Part shown: positions 53,946 through 62,714 of the stretch, piece by piece | Layout: every line of letters starts with the position of its first letter | Numbering within the stretch: position 1 is the stretch's first letter | Made by a program: the position numbers and the translations under genes | Assembly: GCF_000160575.1 (NCBI RefSeq) | Contig: NZ_GG697129.1 | Span: forward strand, 447,167-511,166 | DNA: 64,000 bases | From: Weissella paramesenteroides ATCC 33313 | GTDB lineage: Bacteria; Bacillota; Bacilli; Lactobacillales; Lactobacillaceae | Reading direction: 5' to 3' | Notes under the pieces: generated by a model | The model's database searches: none | What the model saw: the letters and a program-made list of their open reading frames with translations, nothing else | What the model was told of the DNA's origin: nothing

Positions 53946-55319
53946 TTATCTAACAGAATCACCATGTTCAACTGATGTTTCTTTGATAAACCAAACGCTC
54001 AGTCCACCAATAATAAATAGCACTGCTGATATCATAATCATATGTGGCATTTGATTTCCTAATAATGGATAAAGAGCAAATGACATAATTGATGCAACAA
54101 TTTGTGGCAAGCAGATCCATGTGTTAAATAAGCCCATGTAAGTACCATCATGCATACCATCTAAGGCATTGGTCAAAATCGTAAATGGAATTGCGTTCAT
54201 TGTTACCCAGGCAATACCTAACAAAACAAATGATAATGCTGATACTGTTTTTGAACCAGTCGTTGATAGCATAAAGAACCCAACTGCTCCTAAGAACAAA
54301 CCAAGTGTATAAGCTGGCTTACGTGTTTTATTGCTCAAACGTGAAATCACTAATCCCCAAATAATAGCGGCGATTGTTTCAATTGATGATAGAACACCAA
54401 ACCAATTTCCAGCAGCTTGGAAGGCACCTGAAGATGCATTGGTAGTATGCCAAATGTTATCTGCTACGGTTCCAGTACCGTACGTCCATAAGTATTGGAA
54501 TCCTGCCCAGCAGAAGAATTGCACAATACCTAACGTCCAGAAGACCTTTGGTGCATTTTTAATGATTTCTACAACATTAGTTTTTTCTGTTGTTTCAGTC
54601 AATCCATGATACTCTGCATACTTACTTGGTTCATATTCATCAACCTTCCAGATAGTAAATGCAGCAGAAATGGCAAGAATAATAGCACCTAAGTAAAATG
54701 ACCATTTCACGGATGATGGTAATTGACCTTGTGCGGCCACATTAGCAACACCGATTGCCGTAAAGAAAAATGGGAATAGGTTAGCGATTACACCACCGAT
54801 ATTTCCCCAAATTGTTTGCCATGACCATGCCATGTCCTTTTGACTATCGTTGACCATATCTGAAATCATCATCTTAAAAGGTTGCATAGACATGTTTGAT
54901 GACAAGTCCATGAATAAAATAGCAACGGCACCAAACCAAAGGGCTGTTGATGCTTTGAATCCAAATGATCCCGCATTTGGCAATAAGGTCATCACGATAA
55001 TCGCCACGATTGATCCTAGTATAAGATATGGTAAGCGACGACCGATTTTAGGAATCCAAGTACGGTCTGAGAAATAACCAACTAACGGTTGAACAACCAT
55101 ACCAGCTAATGGTGGCAAAATAAAGAAGAACCCTAACTTCGTTGGATCAGCTCCTAAGGTTTGAAAGATACGTCCCATATTGGCACTTTGTAGTGAAAAG
55201 GCCATTGATGTTCCTAAATTTCCAAAGGTCATTAACATTAATGTTGCGATTGACAACGTTGGTAAATGTTTTTTACCAAAAGTATTTTTGACTCTGACAT
55301 GTTTTAACTCCATAATCAT
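53946..55319 (-). CDS. MFS sugar transporter (SLC45/sucrose-maltose type)
   Basis: 457 residues, 12 helices. Landmarks such as PPLAGMVVQPLVGYFSDRTW, GRRLPYLILGS and DLSSNMSMQPFKMMISDMV place it with the disaccharide MFS carriers found near maltose/sucrose loci. It is divergent from a LacI regulator with palindromic operators and cre boxes, so it is carbon-source controlled. No hydrolase or phosphorylase is adjacent, leaving the sugar undefined. There is no convincing ribosome site in front of the first ATG. Confidence 0.82.
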   Translation of the reverse strand: MIMELKHVRVKNTFGKKHLPTLSIATLMLMTFGNLGTSMAFSLQSANMGRIFQTLGADPTKLGFFFILPPLAGMVVQPLVGYFSDRTWIPKIGRRLPYLILGSIVAIIVMTLLPNAGSFGFKASTALWFGAVAILFMDLSSNMSMQPFKMMISDMVNDSQKDMAWSWQTIWGNIGGVIANLFPFFFTAIGVANVAAQGQLPSSVKWSFYLGAIILAISAAFTIWKVDEYEPSKYAEYHGLTETTEKTNVVEIIKNAPKVFWTLGIVQFFCWAGFQYLWTYGTGTVADNIWHTTNASSGAFQAAGNWFGVLSSIETIAAIIWGLVISRLSNKTRKPAYTLGLFLGAVGFFMLSTTGSKTVSALSFVLLGIAWVTMNAIPFTILTNALDGMHDGTYMGLFNTWICLPQIVASIMSFALYPLLGNQMPHMIMISAVLFIIGGLSVWFIKETSVEHGDSVR

Positions 55320-55345
55320 AAAATTTTATATTTGCATTCAATAAA

Positions 55346-55505
55346 TGAAAGCGCTTTACTTACAAATAAAACTATACGTCTTCAAACACTGTTATGAAAG
55401 CGCATTCTTTATGTTACCGGTAACATGTTTTCTGACCCTGCGTAAAATTACGCGCCAAATAGCAATCATGGTATGATGTAATAAGGAATTTTAGAAAACG
55501 TTTTC
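55346..55505. promoter_or_regulatory. LacI operators and cre boxes between MFS and LacI genes
   Basis: Perfect 16-bp palindrome ATGTTACCGGTAACAT (55411-55426) and perfect 12-bp GAAAACGTTTTC (55494-55505). cre-like TGAAAGCGCTTTAC (55346-55359) and TGAAAGCGCATTCT (55395-55408). Confidence 0.75.
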
Positions 55506-55529
55506 AAATAAAGTATCGAGGTCAATATC

Positions 55530-56462
55530 ATGGTTTCAATATCTGACGTGGCTCACGAAGCACATGTTTCAAAAATGACTGTCTCACGAGTTATCAATCA
55601 TCCTGAACAAGTATCACCCGAAATTAGAAAAGATGTACAACGTGTTATTTCACAATTAGGATATGTTCAAAATCGTGCGGGTAGAGCATTGGCAAATAAT
55701 CGTCATTACAACATCGCATTTATTTTATTAGACAATGTGAATGAAATTGAACCCTATTATGCTCATCTACTCATGCATTTAACAGATGCCCTCCGTGAAG
55801 AAGGCTACACATTAGAAATGCGCCATGACCGTAATTTTGATCTAACAAACGTCGATGGTTTTTTAATTTGTGGTGCACGTCACAGTGATTTTACTGTTTT
55901 AAACAACTTACCTATCCCGGTTGTGATATACGGTACGGAATCCGGCATTACTTCAGTAGATATTGATAACCAGGCTGGTACCCTCCTTGCGACAAAATTA
56001 TTAATTAGTCAACACTACCAACGCTTATTGTTTTTGGGCATGGATATCGATGAGCCATTTGCAACTAATCGTGAAATGGGTTATCGCCAAGCAATGCGTG
56101 AAGCCGATCGTGAAGTTGAAATCTATCGTTTACCTAATAACGAACATATTGTGCAACGCTTTTTACAAAATGATGATTTGAGTGCTAACACAGGTATTAT
56201 CGCTGCAACCGATCGCCTAGGTCTGGGAGCCTTAAGGGCAAGTCGACAGCAAGGATTACAAGTGCCAGATGATATTGGTATTGTTGGCTTTGATGGTATT
56301 TATATTCATCAACTAGCAGAGCAACCACTGACTACAGTCCAACAACCACTTAAAGAAATTGCAGGACACATGGTGCAATTATTGCTAGCTGAGTTATCTG
56401 GTAAAACAGTCGAATCAGTATATGTCGTGCCTAAACTCATTCATGGTGAAACGACAAAATAA
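55530..56462 (+). CDS. LacI-family transcriptional regulator
   Basis: 310 residues. The N-terminal LacI HTH is ISDVAHEAHVSKMTVSRVINHPEQV with hinge AGRALANNRHYNIAFI. A periplasmic-binding-type effector domain follows (GIIAATDRLGLGALRA, DIGIVGFDGIYIHQLAEQPLTTVQQP). It probably represses the divergent sugar MFS until its ligand is present. Ribosome site GAGG at 8-nt spacing. Confidence 0.92.
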   Translation: MVSISDVAHEAHVSKMTVSRVINHPEQVSPEIRKDVQRVISQLGYVQNRAGRALANNRHYNIAFILLDNVNEIEPYYAHLLMHLTDALREEGYTLEMRHDRNFDLTNVDGFLICGARHSDFTVLNNLPIPVVIYGTESGITSVDIDNQAGTLLATKLLISQHYQRLLFLGMDIDEPFATNREMGYRQAMREADREVEIYRLPNNEHIVQRFLQNDDLSANTGIIAATDRLGLGALRASRQQGLQVPDDIGIVGFDGIYIHQLAEQPLTTVQQPLKEIAGHMVQLLLAELSGKTVESVYVVPKLIHGETTK

Positions 56463-56483
56463 AAAATAGGTAAATAGCACAAA

Positions 56484-56517
56484 TAGGCCGGGACTAAATC
56501 AATCCCGGCCTATTTTA
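56484..56517. terminator. Bidirectional terminator LacI/DUF3021
   Basis: ATAGGCCGGGA/TCCCGGCCTAT perfect stem with 8-nt loop and TTTT tail. Confidence 0.92.
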
Positions 56518-56520
56518 CAT

Positions 56521-56886
56521 CTAACTTTGAATTATTTTAAAAACCACTGCTAAGACTGACCAAATCACTAGTCCAACAATAGCAAAATAGAGAAAAATCA
56601 ATAGTGCATCCTTTAAATTATTTAGCGGAAACCAACCGCTGAATAACAATACAGGATAAACCGTGATAAACATTAGCAAAAAATGAATTAAACTTTGTTT
56701 AGCAAAGCTCCACTGATCAATCTCATAAATAACTGTTGTCACTCCCACAAATAATAATATCAATGCTGTAAAAAAGGTCCCTTTTGCCTCCTGGAATTTA
56801 TTTTGGGTATTCAACACAAATGCAATACTACCCAAAATAATAAAAGGTATGCCCCCACGCATAATTCCTGAAAGTAATAATTTCAT
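56521..56886 (-). CDS. DUF3021 family membrane protein, orphan
   Basis: 121 residues, four hydrophobic segments; the motif DQWSFAKQSLIHFLLMF...SGWF resembles the 1-366 protein (ERWSLVKKIIIHFFVTV...GWY). No LytTR gene adjoins, unlike the usual pairing. The start at 56886 follows GGGGGAAATCAAG. Confidence 0.8.
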   Translation of the reverse strand: MKLLLSGIMRGGIPFIILGSIAFVLNTQNKFQEAKGTFFTALILLFVGVTTVIYEIDQWSFAKQSLIHFLLMFITVYPVLLFSGWFPLNNLKDALLIFLYFAIVGLVIWSVLAVVFKIIQS

Positions 56887-57105
56887 CTTGATTTCCCCCT
56901 TATGGATTTTCAAGATTGATGTACTATATGCTATGTATACCTTAATTATAAGTGAAACATCTCACATAACATAAAATTACGTTTCAATATTATTGATTAC
57001 TTGACCAATATAATGTTCCTAATACCGCAAATCGAGAATGATTACTTTCTGCGTGTATTTTTTTGTGTGCTATACTGAGAAAAATTGCAAAAGGAAGTAG
57101 CTATC

Positions 57106-58065
57106 ATGACAAAAATTGTTCTTTTAGACGGGTATGCATTAAACAACGATTTAGATTGGCCTCAACTCAATCAATTAGGTGACTGTACCTTCTATGATCG
57201 AACGAATGTTGATGATAAATCCGAAATTTTGCATCGAATTGATAATGCTGAAATCGTAATCACTCACAAAACACCACTAGATGATGACATCATCAGTCAT
57301 GCATCCAATCTTAAATATATTGGCATTATGGGGACTGGTTATGATGTTGTTGACATTGATAGTGCCCATAAACATCAGATTACTGTAACTAACATCCCCA
57401 CTTATGCAAGTGAGGCGGTTGCACAATTTACCTTCTCACTACTACTGGAAGTTACCGGACAGGTTGGACGCCACAATCAACTAGTTCACGAAAATAAATG
57501 GTCACAAGTTCCAGATTTTACATTTTGGGACAAACCCTTATTTGAATTACAAGGCAAAACATTGGGATTGATTGGTTACGGACATATTGCACAAAAGGTT
57601 GCCAAAATTGCCCACGCATTTGCAATGAACGTCATTTTCTATAATCATCATCCAAAACCCAATGCTGAAGAATGGGCAACACAAGTCTCTTTAGATGAAC
57701 TATTAGCACAATCAGATGTTATTAGTCTGCATGTGATACAAACACCTGACACAATCAACATAATCAATAAATCAACAATTTCTAAAATGAAGCGTCATGT
57801 CATCATATTAAATACAGCCAGAGGAAAGTTGATCAACGAAGTGGATATGGCAGATGCCTTAAATCATCAGCGTGTTTATGCATTAGCAACCGATGTTGTA
57901 CAAAAGGAACCGATTAAAGTAGATAATCCCTTATTAACTGCTCAAAATTGTATCATCACACCTCACATTGCTTGGGCTCCCTTGGAAACTCGAGCAAGAT
58001 TGCTAGATATTACAATTAATAACTTAAAGAGCTACCTTTCTGGTAAACCCGTCAATGTCGTCTAA
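57106..58065 (+). CDS. D-isomer-specific 2-hydroxyacid dehydrogenase (glycerate dehydrogenase type)
   Basis: 319 residues. The NAD Rossmann motif reads GLIGYGHIAQKVAKIA (the third glycine is Ala). The catalytic Arg is in NTARGKLINE, Glu in VQKEP, His in ITPHIAWAP. It reduces a 2-keto acid or hydroxypyruvate to the D-hydroxy acid. A third 2-hydroxyacid dehydrogenase in this window, it is followed by rarD 14 nt downstream. The start at 57106 has AAGGAAG upstream; the earlier frame adds seven unsupported residues. Confidence 0.87.
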   Translation: MTKIVLLDGYALNNDLDWPQLNQLGDCTFYDRTNVDDKSEILHRIDNAEIVITHKTPLDDDIISHASNLKYIGIMGTGYDVVDIDSAHKHQITVTNIPTYASEAVAQFTFSLLLEVTGQVGRHNQLVHENKWSQVPDFTFWDKPLFELQGKTLGLIGYGHIAQKVAKIAHAFAMNVIFYNHHPKPNAEEWATQVSLDELLAQSDVISLHVIQTPDTINIINKSTISKMKRHVIILNTARGKLINEVDMADALNHQRVYALATDVVQKEPIKVDNPLLTAQNCIITPHIAWAPLETRARLLDITINNLKSYLSGKPVNVV

Positions 58066-58079
58066 AAAGGGAGTCATCT

Positions 58080-58991
58080 ATGGAAAATAAAAAATTAGGC
58101 GTTCAATCTGGCTTATTAGCATATATATTCTGGGGTGTATTAGGTGTTTTTTGGGAACTTATGCATACTGTACCTGCAATGGACATTTTATCCTACCGAA
58201 TTCTCTGGTCAATGTTAACAATCGCCATTATTCTGACAATTCGGCGAGACTGGCCCCTGCTATTTAACACAATTAAGCAATTAGCCCACACTCATAAATT
58301 AAAATGGCTTATTCTCGCTTCATTTCTAATTTCAGCTAACTGGTTTATCTACATTTACATGGTGACTCATCAAGCAGCTACTGAAGCAAGTCTCGGATAT
58401 TACATCATGCCGCTCATGAACGTAGTTGTTGCCGTCCTATTCCTACATGAACATCTATCAAAAACGAGAATTGTTGCATTGACCTTTGTTGTTATTGGCG
58501 TTGCAATCCTGACATTTCAAACAGGTTCATTACCTCTAAACACATTATTAATGGCTGGTACGTTCTGTTTGTATAGTTTAATTAAAAAGAAAGTACCACT
58601 ACCAGCCCTTATCTCATTAACTTTAGAAACCCTTTTCGTTTTTCCAATTGCTATCATTTATCTACTACTAACACCTTATAATATGCTACAAGGTAACCCA
58701 CATGTTACAGTACTCATTATTCTCAGTGGATTAGTGACAATCATCCCCTTACTACTGTTTGCCGTCGCTGCTAAGAACATTGACTTCATTACACTCAGTT
58801 TCATTCAATATTTGAATCCAACCATGCAATTACTAATGGCCATATTTGTTCTCAATGAAGCATTTACTTGGCATAAAGCCATTGTTTTCATTTTAATTTG
58901 GATTGGTATTGCAGTGTTCGTCTATGGCAGTATACAAAGTGCGCGCCAAACACGCCAAATTCAAAATAAATCGAGAGGAAGAAATATATGA
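58080..58991 (+). CDS. rarD: RarD-type EamA transporter
   Basis: 303 residues, ten predicted helices in two EamA halves. RarD landmarks: LAYIFWGVLGVFWELMHTV, SANWFIYIYMVTHQAATEASLGYYIMPLMNV (ends only) and LSFIQYLNPTMQLLMA. It is a putative metabolite exporter; the substrate is unknown. The stop overlaps the next start by 4 nt (ATGA). Confidence 0.9.
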   Translation: MENKKLGVQSGLLAYIFWGVLGVFWELMHTVPAMDILSYRILWSMLTIAIILTIRRDWPLLFNTIKQLAHTHKLKWLILASFLISANWFIYIYMVTHQAATEASLGYYIMPLMNVVVAVLFLHEHLSKTRIVALTFVVIGVAILTFQTGSLPLNTLLMAGTFCLYSLIKKKVPLPALISLTLETLFVFPIAIIYLLLTPYNMLQGNPHVTVLIILSGLVTIIPLLLFAVAAKNIDFITLSFIQYLNPTMQLLMAIFVLNEAFTWHKAIVFILIWIGIAVFVYGSIQSARQTRQIQNKSRGRNI

Positions 58992-59587
58992 TTACCAAGC
59001 AACAACTCTCCTTAGACGAAGTAGTTCCTGGTGAAATTTACGAGGATTGTTTATTTCTATATTCTTCGGAAAGAATTCATGTGGATTCAGTAAAATTTAA
59101 AAACTGCGAGTTTCAGCAAACAGATTTTTCAGATAGCGAATGGCTTGACTGTCAGATTGAAAGCTGTCATTTTCTTAACAATGATTTCTCATCCAGCGTT
59201 TTTTACCGTACCATTTTTAACAAATGCCAACTAATGGGGACGGATTTTTCAAATAATCACTGGAAAAACACGATCATTATTGATTCAAAGGCAGACTATC
59301 TCAATCTATCTGGATCCAAAATAGAAACCAGTCAATTTGAAAAAAGTAGTCTGGTTAGCGCCTACTTTCAAAACATGCAAATTAAAAAGGGATTGAAATT
59401 TACCCAATGTGAACTCGATAAAGCTGACTTCTTAGATACTGATTTAGTTGGCGTGGATATCTCTAAAAGTTTTTTTGAAACATTAAATGTAACAATTGAT
59501 CAAGTTCGTGGTTGCATAATCAGTCCGGTACAAGCCATTGCATTTATCAGTCTGCTTGGTGTTAAAATTAATGATGAAGATTTTTAG
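58988..59587 (+). CDS. Pentapeptide-repeat protein
   Basis: 199 residues, mostly pentapeptide repeats of A(D/N)LxF type between about 30 and 165 (VKFKNCEFQQTDFSDSEWLDC..., CHFLNNDFSSSVFYRTIFNKC, GTDFSNNHW, LNLSGSKIETSQFEKSSL). This gives a right-handed beta-helix rod. Length and layout recall Qnr/McbG-like proteins, but topoisomerase protection is not shown. It is coupled to rarD by an ATGA overlap. Confidence 0.85.
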   Translation: MITKQQLSLDEVVPGEIYEDCLFLYSSERIHVDSVKFKNCEFQQTDFSDSEWLDCQIESCHFLNNDFSSSVFYRTIFNKCQLMGTDFSNNHWKNTIIIDSKADYLNLSGSKIETSQFEKSSLVSAYFQNMQIKKGLKFTQCELDKADFLDTDLVGVDISKSFFETLNVTIDQVRGCIISPVQAIAFISLLGVKINDEDF

Positions 59588-59644
59588 TGATTGTAAGGTC
59601 AGTATGCTAGATTAAAACTAATACTCAAAACTGGAGGGTTTATT

Positions 59645-60145
59645 ATGAAAATTGACGTTGCCTTAGATAACAATTTTATTCCTGATAAGTACGCAAAATT
59701 TGCACCAGATCAATATCGTCTTGAAGACACACCAGTTGTAAATTTTCCGATTAAGGTCAGTGATGTCCCTACTGGTACCGAATCCTTGTCTGTCGTCTTT
59801 ATCGATTACGATTCAGTGCCGGTTGCTGGTTTTGTCTGGATTCATTGGTTAGCAGCTAATCTACCAGTTGGTGATATACCTGAAGACCTTTCACATGCTA
59901 ATATTTCGTATGTGCCCGGTACCAACTCACAGTATGCACAATATCGTCTGGACAATCCAGCACTTACGCAAAGCTATACTGGTCCAATGCCACCAGATAA
60001 AACTCATGACTATACACTAAAAGTTTTCGCCTTAGATACGACGTTAGACTTAAAAGCTGGCTACTTCCTTAATGATTTCCGTCGTGCAGTTAAAGGACAT
60101 GTATTAGATACTGCCTCATTAGATTTACCAGCTCGTAGCAAATAA
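59645..60145 (+). CDS. PEBP/YbhB family (Raf-kinase-inhibitor-like) protein
   Basis: 166 residues. PEBP signature: VAGFVWIHWLAANLPVG, then YTGPMPPDKTHDYTLKVFALD. No signal peptide, so cytoplasmic. The bacterial role of this family is unclear. GGAGG ribosome site at 8-nt spacing. A parS-like site follows its stop. Confidence 0.9.
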   Translation: MKIDVALDNNFIPDKYAKFAPDQYRLEDTPVVNFPIKVSDVPTGTESLSVVFIDYDSVPVAGFVWIHWLAANLPVGDIPEDLSHANISYVPGTNSQYAQYRLDNPALTQSYTGPMPPDKTHDYTLKVFALDTTLDLKAGYFLNDFRRAVKGHVLDTASLDLPARSK

Positions 60146-60161
60146 TGTTTCATGTGGAACA
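60146..60161. other. parS-like site
   Basis: On the minus strand TGTTCCACATGAAACA, identical to the 42911 site and one mismatch from consensus. Confidence 0.65.
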
Positions 60162-60179
60162 ATGCATTTTTATAACCAT

Positions 60180-60218
60180 AAAAAGTAGGTCACTTCATTT
60201 GAAATGACCTACTTTTTC
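60180..60218. terminator. Bidirectional terminator PEBP/D-HicDH
   Basis: AAAAAGTAGGTCA/TGACCTACTTTTT with inner TT/AA pairs and short loop. Confidence 0.9.
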
Positions 60219-60219
60219 C

Positions 60220-61209
60220 TTAACTAACTGTATGTTCACTTGACTTACCAGACAAAATAGCTACTGTATCATCTAAGCTAATGTCCACCATGTTTTGAAC
60301 AGCAATATTAGTATAGAAACCAACATGTGGTGTGATAATAACATTATCGTACTGACGTAATTGAATTAAATCTTGGTTAGGGAGCTCTTGACCTCGTAAA
60401 TCAAAATTGAAGAACGTTTCTTCACCAACCATCGTATCCAATGCTGCACCAGCTAGCCTTTTCTCTGCCAATGCCGCTAACAAAGCACTTGTATCCACCA
60501 CTGGTCCACGACATTCATTGATTAAATATGCGGTTGGTTTCATTAAAGCTAATGCAGCTTCATCAATCAAACCTCGTGATGTGTCATTTAAATCAACATG
60601 CAAACAGATGACATCTGCTTGTTGAAGAACTTCTTCAAACGACAAGAAAGTGAGTACATCATCCAATTCATGATTAGGTTTAATGTCATATGCGATAACT
60701 TTTGCATCCAAGGCATGAAATAGGCGTGCTGCTGTACCGCCTATCCTTCCGGCACCAATAATGCCAATTGTTAATGAGTGAATTTCACTTCCTTGTAATC
60801 CAGCCCAACGAAAATCTTGTTCACGAACACGTTGGTCAACTAATTCTTGCTTTCTAATTAAACGTAATGTGTGTGTTAGTGCTAATTCGGCTACTGATCG
60901 AGGTGAATATGCTGGTACATTGCTGACAATCAAATCATTTTCAGCTGCAGCTTTTAAATCAATCACATCATACCCAGCTGTTCGCGTTGTCAGTTGTTTG
61001 ATGCCCAATTCGTGCAAGCGTGGGTAGACGTCCGATTCAATCTGAGTTCGTTGCTGAATAACTAACCCGTCAAAACCAGCCACCTGATCCACGGTCTCTG
61101 AATGTAATTCCCATTCTGCAATGGTTAACGCCACATCTGGATGACGATTACCCCACTTCTCGATTGCCGCACGTTCATCTGGCCGAACACTCAATAATAA
61201 AATTTTCAT
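60220..61209 (-). CDS. D-2-hydroxyacid dehydrogenase (D-LDH/D-HicDH type)
   Basis: 329 residues. GIIGAGRIGGTAARLF binds NAD. The catalytic Arg lies in NECRGPVVD (the usual NTARG context is changed to NECRG), Glu in DTMVGEE and His in ITPHVGFYTN. It reduces 2-keto acids to D-2-hydroxy acids; paired with an aromatic-type aminotransferase, phenylpyruvate/hydroxyphenylpyruvate to D-phenyllactate-type products are plausible. The ATG follows the aminotransferase stop by 2 nt, so co-translated. Confidence 0.88.
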   Translation of the reverse strand: MKILLLSVRPDERAAIEKWGNRHPDVALTIAEWELHSETVDQVAGFDGLVIQQRTQIESDVYPRLHELGIKQLTTRTAGYDVIDLKAAAENDLIVSNVPAYSPRSVAELALTHTLRLIRKQELVDQRVREQDFRWAGLQGSEIHSLTIGIIGAGRIGGTAARLFHALDAKVIAYDIKPNHELDDVLTFLSFEEVLQQADVICLHVDLNDTSRGLIDEAALALMKPTAYLINECRGPVVDTSALLAALAEKRLAGAALDTMVGEETFFNFDLRGQELPNQDLIQLRQYDNVIITPHVGFYTNIAVQNMVDISLDDTVAILSGKSSEHTVS

Positions 61210-61211
61210 TT

Positions 61212-62396
61212 TTAAATCCTCTCACTTTCATTCCTTTGATCAACAACATATTGTCGTAATTGGGTCATCCCCCTTGTAATCTCAGCCATACTAGTTGCAT
61301 AGCTAAGTCGTAAGTAGTGCGCACCTCCTGGACCAAAATATGAACCTGGTACTGCAGCCACAAGTCCCGTTTTAGCCAAATCATAAGCAAATTTTTCATC
61401 ATCTTGTTCTAAATCAGGAGCAATTTTCGTATAAATATAGAATGCACCACTTGGTTTGGCTGTTTGAAAACCTAACTCATTCAAAGTTTCTAAAATGACA
61501 TCTCGCCTTTTCTGATACTCTGTCTTCATTGGTAATGCATCATCTTGACCATTTCCTAAAGCTTCCGCCGCAGCATCTTGCATAACTGTTGCAGTACTCG
61601 TAATTGTAAATTGGTGGATCTTACTTAATTCATCAGTAAGTACTTTTGGTGCACATAATAACCCAATTCGCCAACCTGTCATCGCATGAGACTTTGAAAC
61701 ACCGGTAATCAAAATTGTTTGTTCTCGTAATGTTTTCGTCAATGATGCATGTGGCTGGTCATAATTTAATTCACTGTAAATTTCATCACACAATGCAAAT
61801 ATTGGTTTATCCCTTAAAATATCAGCCAATGCATCCAATTCTGCCTGCGAATAAGTGATACCTGTTGGATTACTTGGATAATTCAACACAACCATTTTGA
61901 CCGCTGGTCCTTCATGAGCAATTGTATCTGCTAATAATTCTGGGGTTAGTTTAAAATCTGTTGCTGAAGTGTCCACCAAAATAGGCTGGCCACCAGCCAC
62001 TGTGACATCGGCAATGTACAATGGGAATGTTGGTGTTGGAATAATCACTTTATCACCAGGATTCAACACAGACACAATCGCTGTATAAATCGCTTCAGTT
62101 GCACCTTCAGTAACAATTATTTCTTCAGGTGCATAGTGTTGACCATACTTGGCCGCTAAAAAATCACTCGCATTTTGACGTAGCTCCTGCGTCCCATTTG
62201 ATGGCGCATAATGTGAATGATTTGCTTGAATACTACGAATGGCTGCCTGTTGCACATGCTTCGGTGTGTCGAAATCCGGTTCACCTAATGTAAAATTCAC
62301 AATATTTGGAATATCAGCAGCAAAATTTGCAAAAGCTAAGATATTTGATGGTTGCACATTGACTAACTGTTTATTTAAATATTTTGTTATTTCCAT
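61212..62396 (-). CDS. Class I/II aminotransferase, AraT-like (aromatic)
   Basis: 394 residues. Same landmarks as the 1996-3156 paralogue: TLGEPDF, HYAPSNG, NYPSNPTGITYS, LCDEIYSEL and the PLP-lysine motif ITGVSKSHAMTGWRIG. It is likely to transaminate aromatic amino acids. The leader region carries a short peptide rich in Trp/Tyr/Phe and a terminator, which supports aromatic control. AAAGGAG at 9-nt spacing. First gene of the operon with the D-2-hydroxyacid dehydrogenase. Confidence 0.87.
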   Translation of the reverse strand: MEITKYLNKQLVNVQPSNILAFANFAADIPNIVNFTLGEPDFDTPKHVQQAAIRSIQANHSHYAPSNGTQELRQNASDFLAAKYGQHYAPEEIIVTEGATEAIYTAIVSVLNPGDKVIIPTPTFPLYIADVTVAGGQPILVDTSATDFKLTPELLADTIAHEGPAVKMVVLNYPSNPTGITYSQAELDALADILRDKPIFALCDEIYSELNYDQPHASLTKTLREQTILITGVSKSHAMTGWRIGLLCAPKVLTDELSKIHQFTITSTATVMQDAAAEALGNGQDDALPMKTEYQKRRDVILETLNELGFQTAKPSGAFYIYTKIAPDLEQDDEKFAYDLAKTGLVAAVPGSYFGPGGAHYLRLSYATSMAEITRGMTQLRQYVVDQRNESERI

Positions 62397-62445
62397 AACT
62401 AATTCACTCCTTTAATGCTTAAAAACGAACAATATTATTTCTACG

Positions 62446-62598
62446 AAAAAAGACCCTCTCGATTGAAAACAATCTAGAGGGTTTTATAACCTTTTATTAC
62501 CCCTTGCAGATTATTTTCGAACCTGCAGGGTCTTTTAACTCAAGCCAAATAGCTTTCATTTCCCACAGGTACAAACATGTGTGACATGTCTGCACCTG
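62446..62598 (-). promoter_or_regulatory. Attenuator hairpins of the aromatic aminotransferase operon
   Basis: Three hairpins in order on the minus-strand RNA: CAGGTgCAgACATG/CATGTTTGTACCTG (62566-62598), ACCCTGCAGGTT/AATCTGCAaGGGGT (62499-62531), and the terminator ACCCTCTAGATTG/CAATCGAGAGGGT (62453-62482) with T6. AAAAGACCCT (62528-62537) can alternatively pair perfectly with the terminator 3' arm (62448-62457). The leader-peptide codons at 62629-62638 can pair (one wobble) with 62553-62562. Arrangement as in ribosome-mediated attenuation. Confidence 0.78.
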
Positions 62599-62622
62599 CT
62601 AATAACAAGATGCAAACACTAT

Positions 62623-62682
62623 CTAATAGAAACGAAAGTTATAGTTCCAACTATTCAATTGTGACGCACGACGTAATTTCAT
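62623..62682 (-). CDS. Leader peptide MKLRRASQLNSWNYNFRFY
   Basis: A 19-codon ORF starting at ATG 62682 (weak GAGAG ribosome site 9 nt upstream), ending TAG at 62623-62625. Its second half holds TGG, TAT, TTT, TTC and TAT codons: five aromatic residues in the last eight positions. It begins about 25 nt after the promoter start and lies upstream of the terminator, the position expected of an attenuation leader peptide. Confidence 0.78.
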   Translation of the reverse strand: MKLRRASQLNSWNYNFRFY

Positions 62683-62714
62683 AAATATCAGCTCTCGGAT
62701 TTAATAATATTCTA

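Noticed and set aside
62397-62700. T-box leader before the second aminotransferase
   Set aside because: The GGGTGG-type T-box motif is absent; a leader-peptide attenuator explains the region better.
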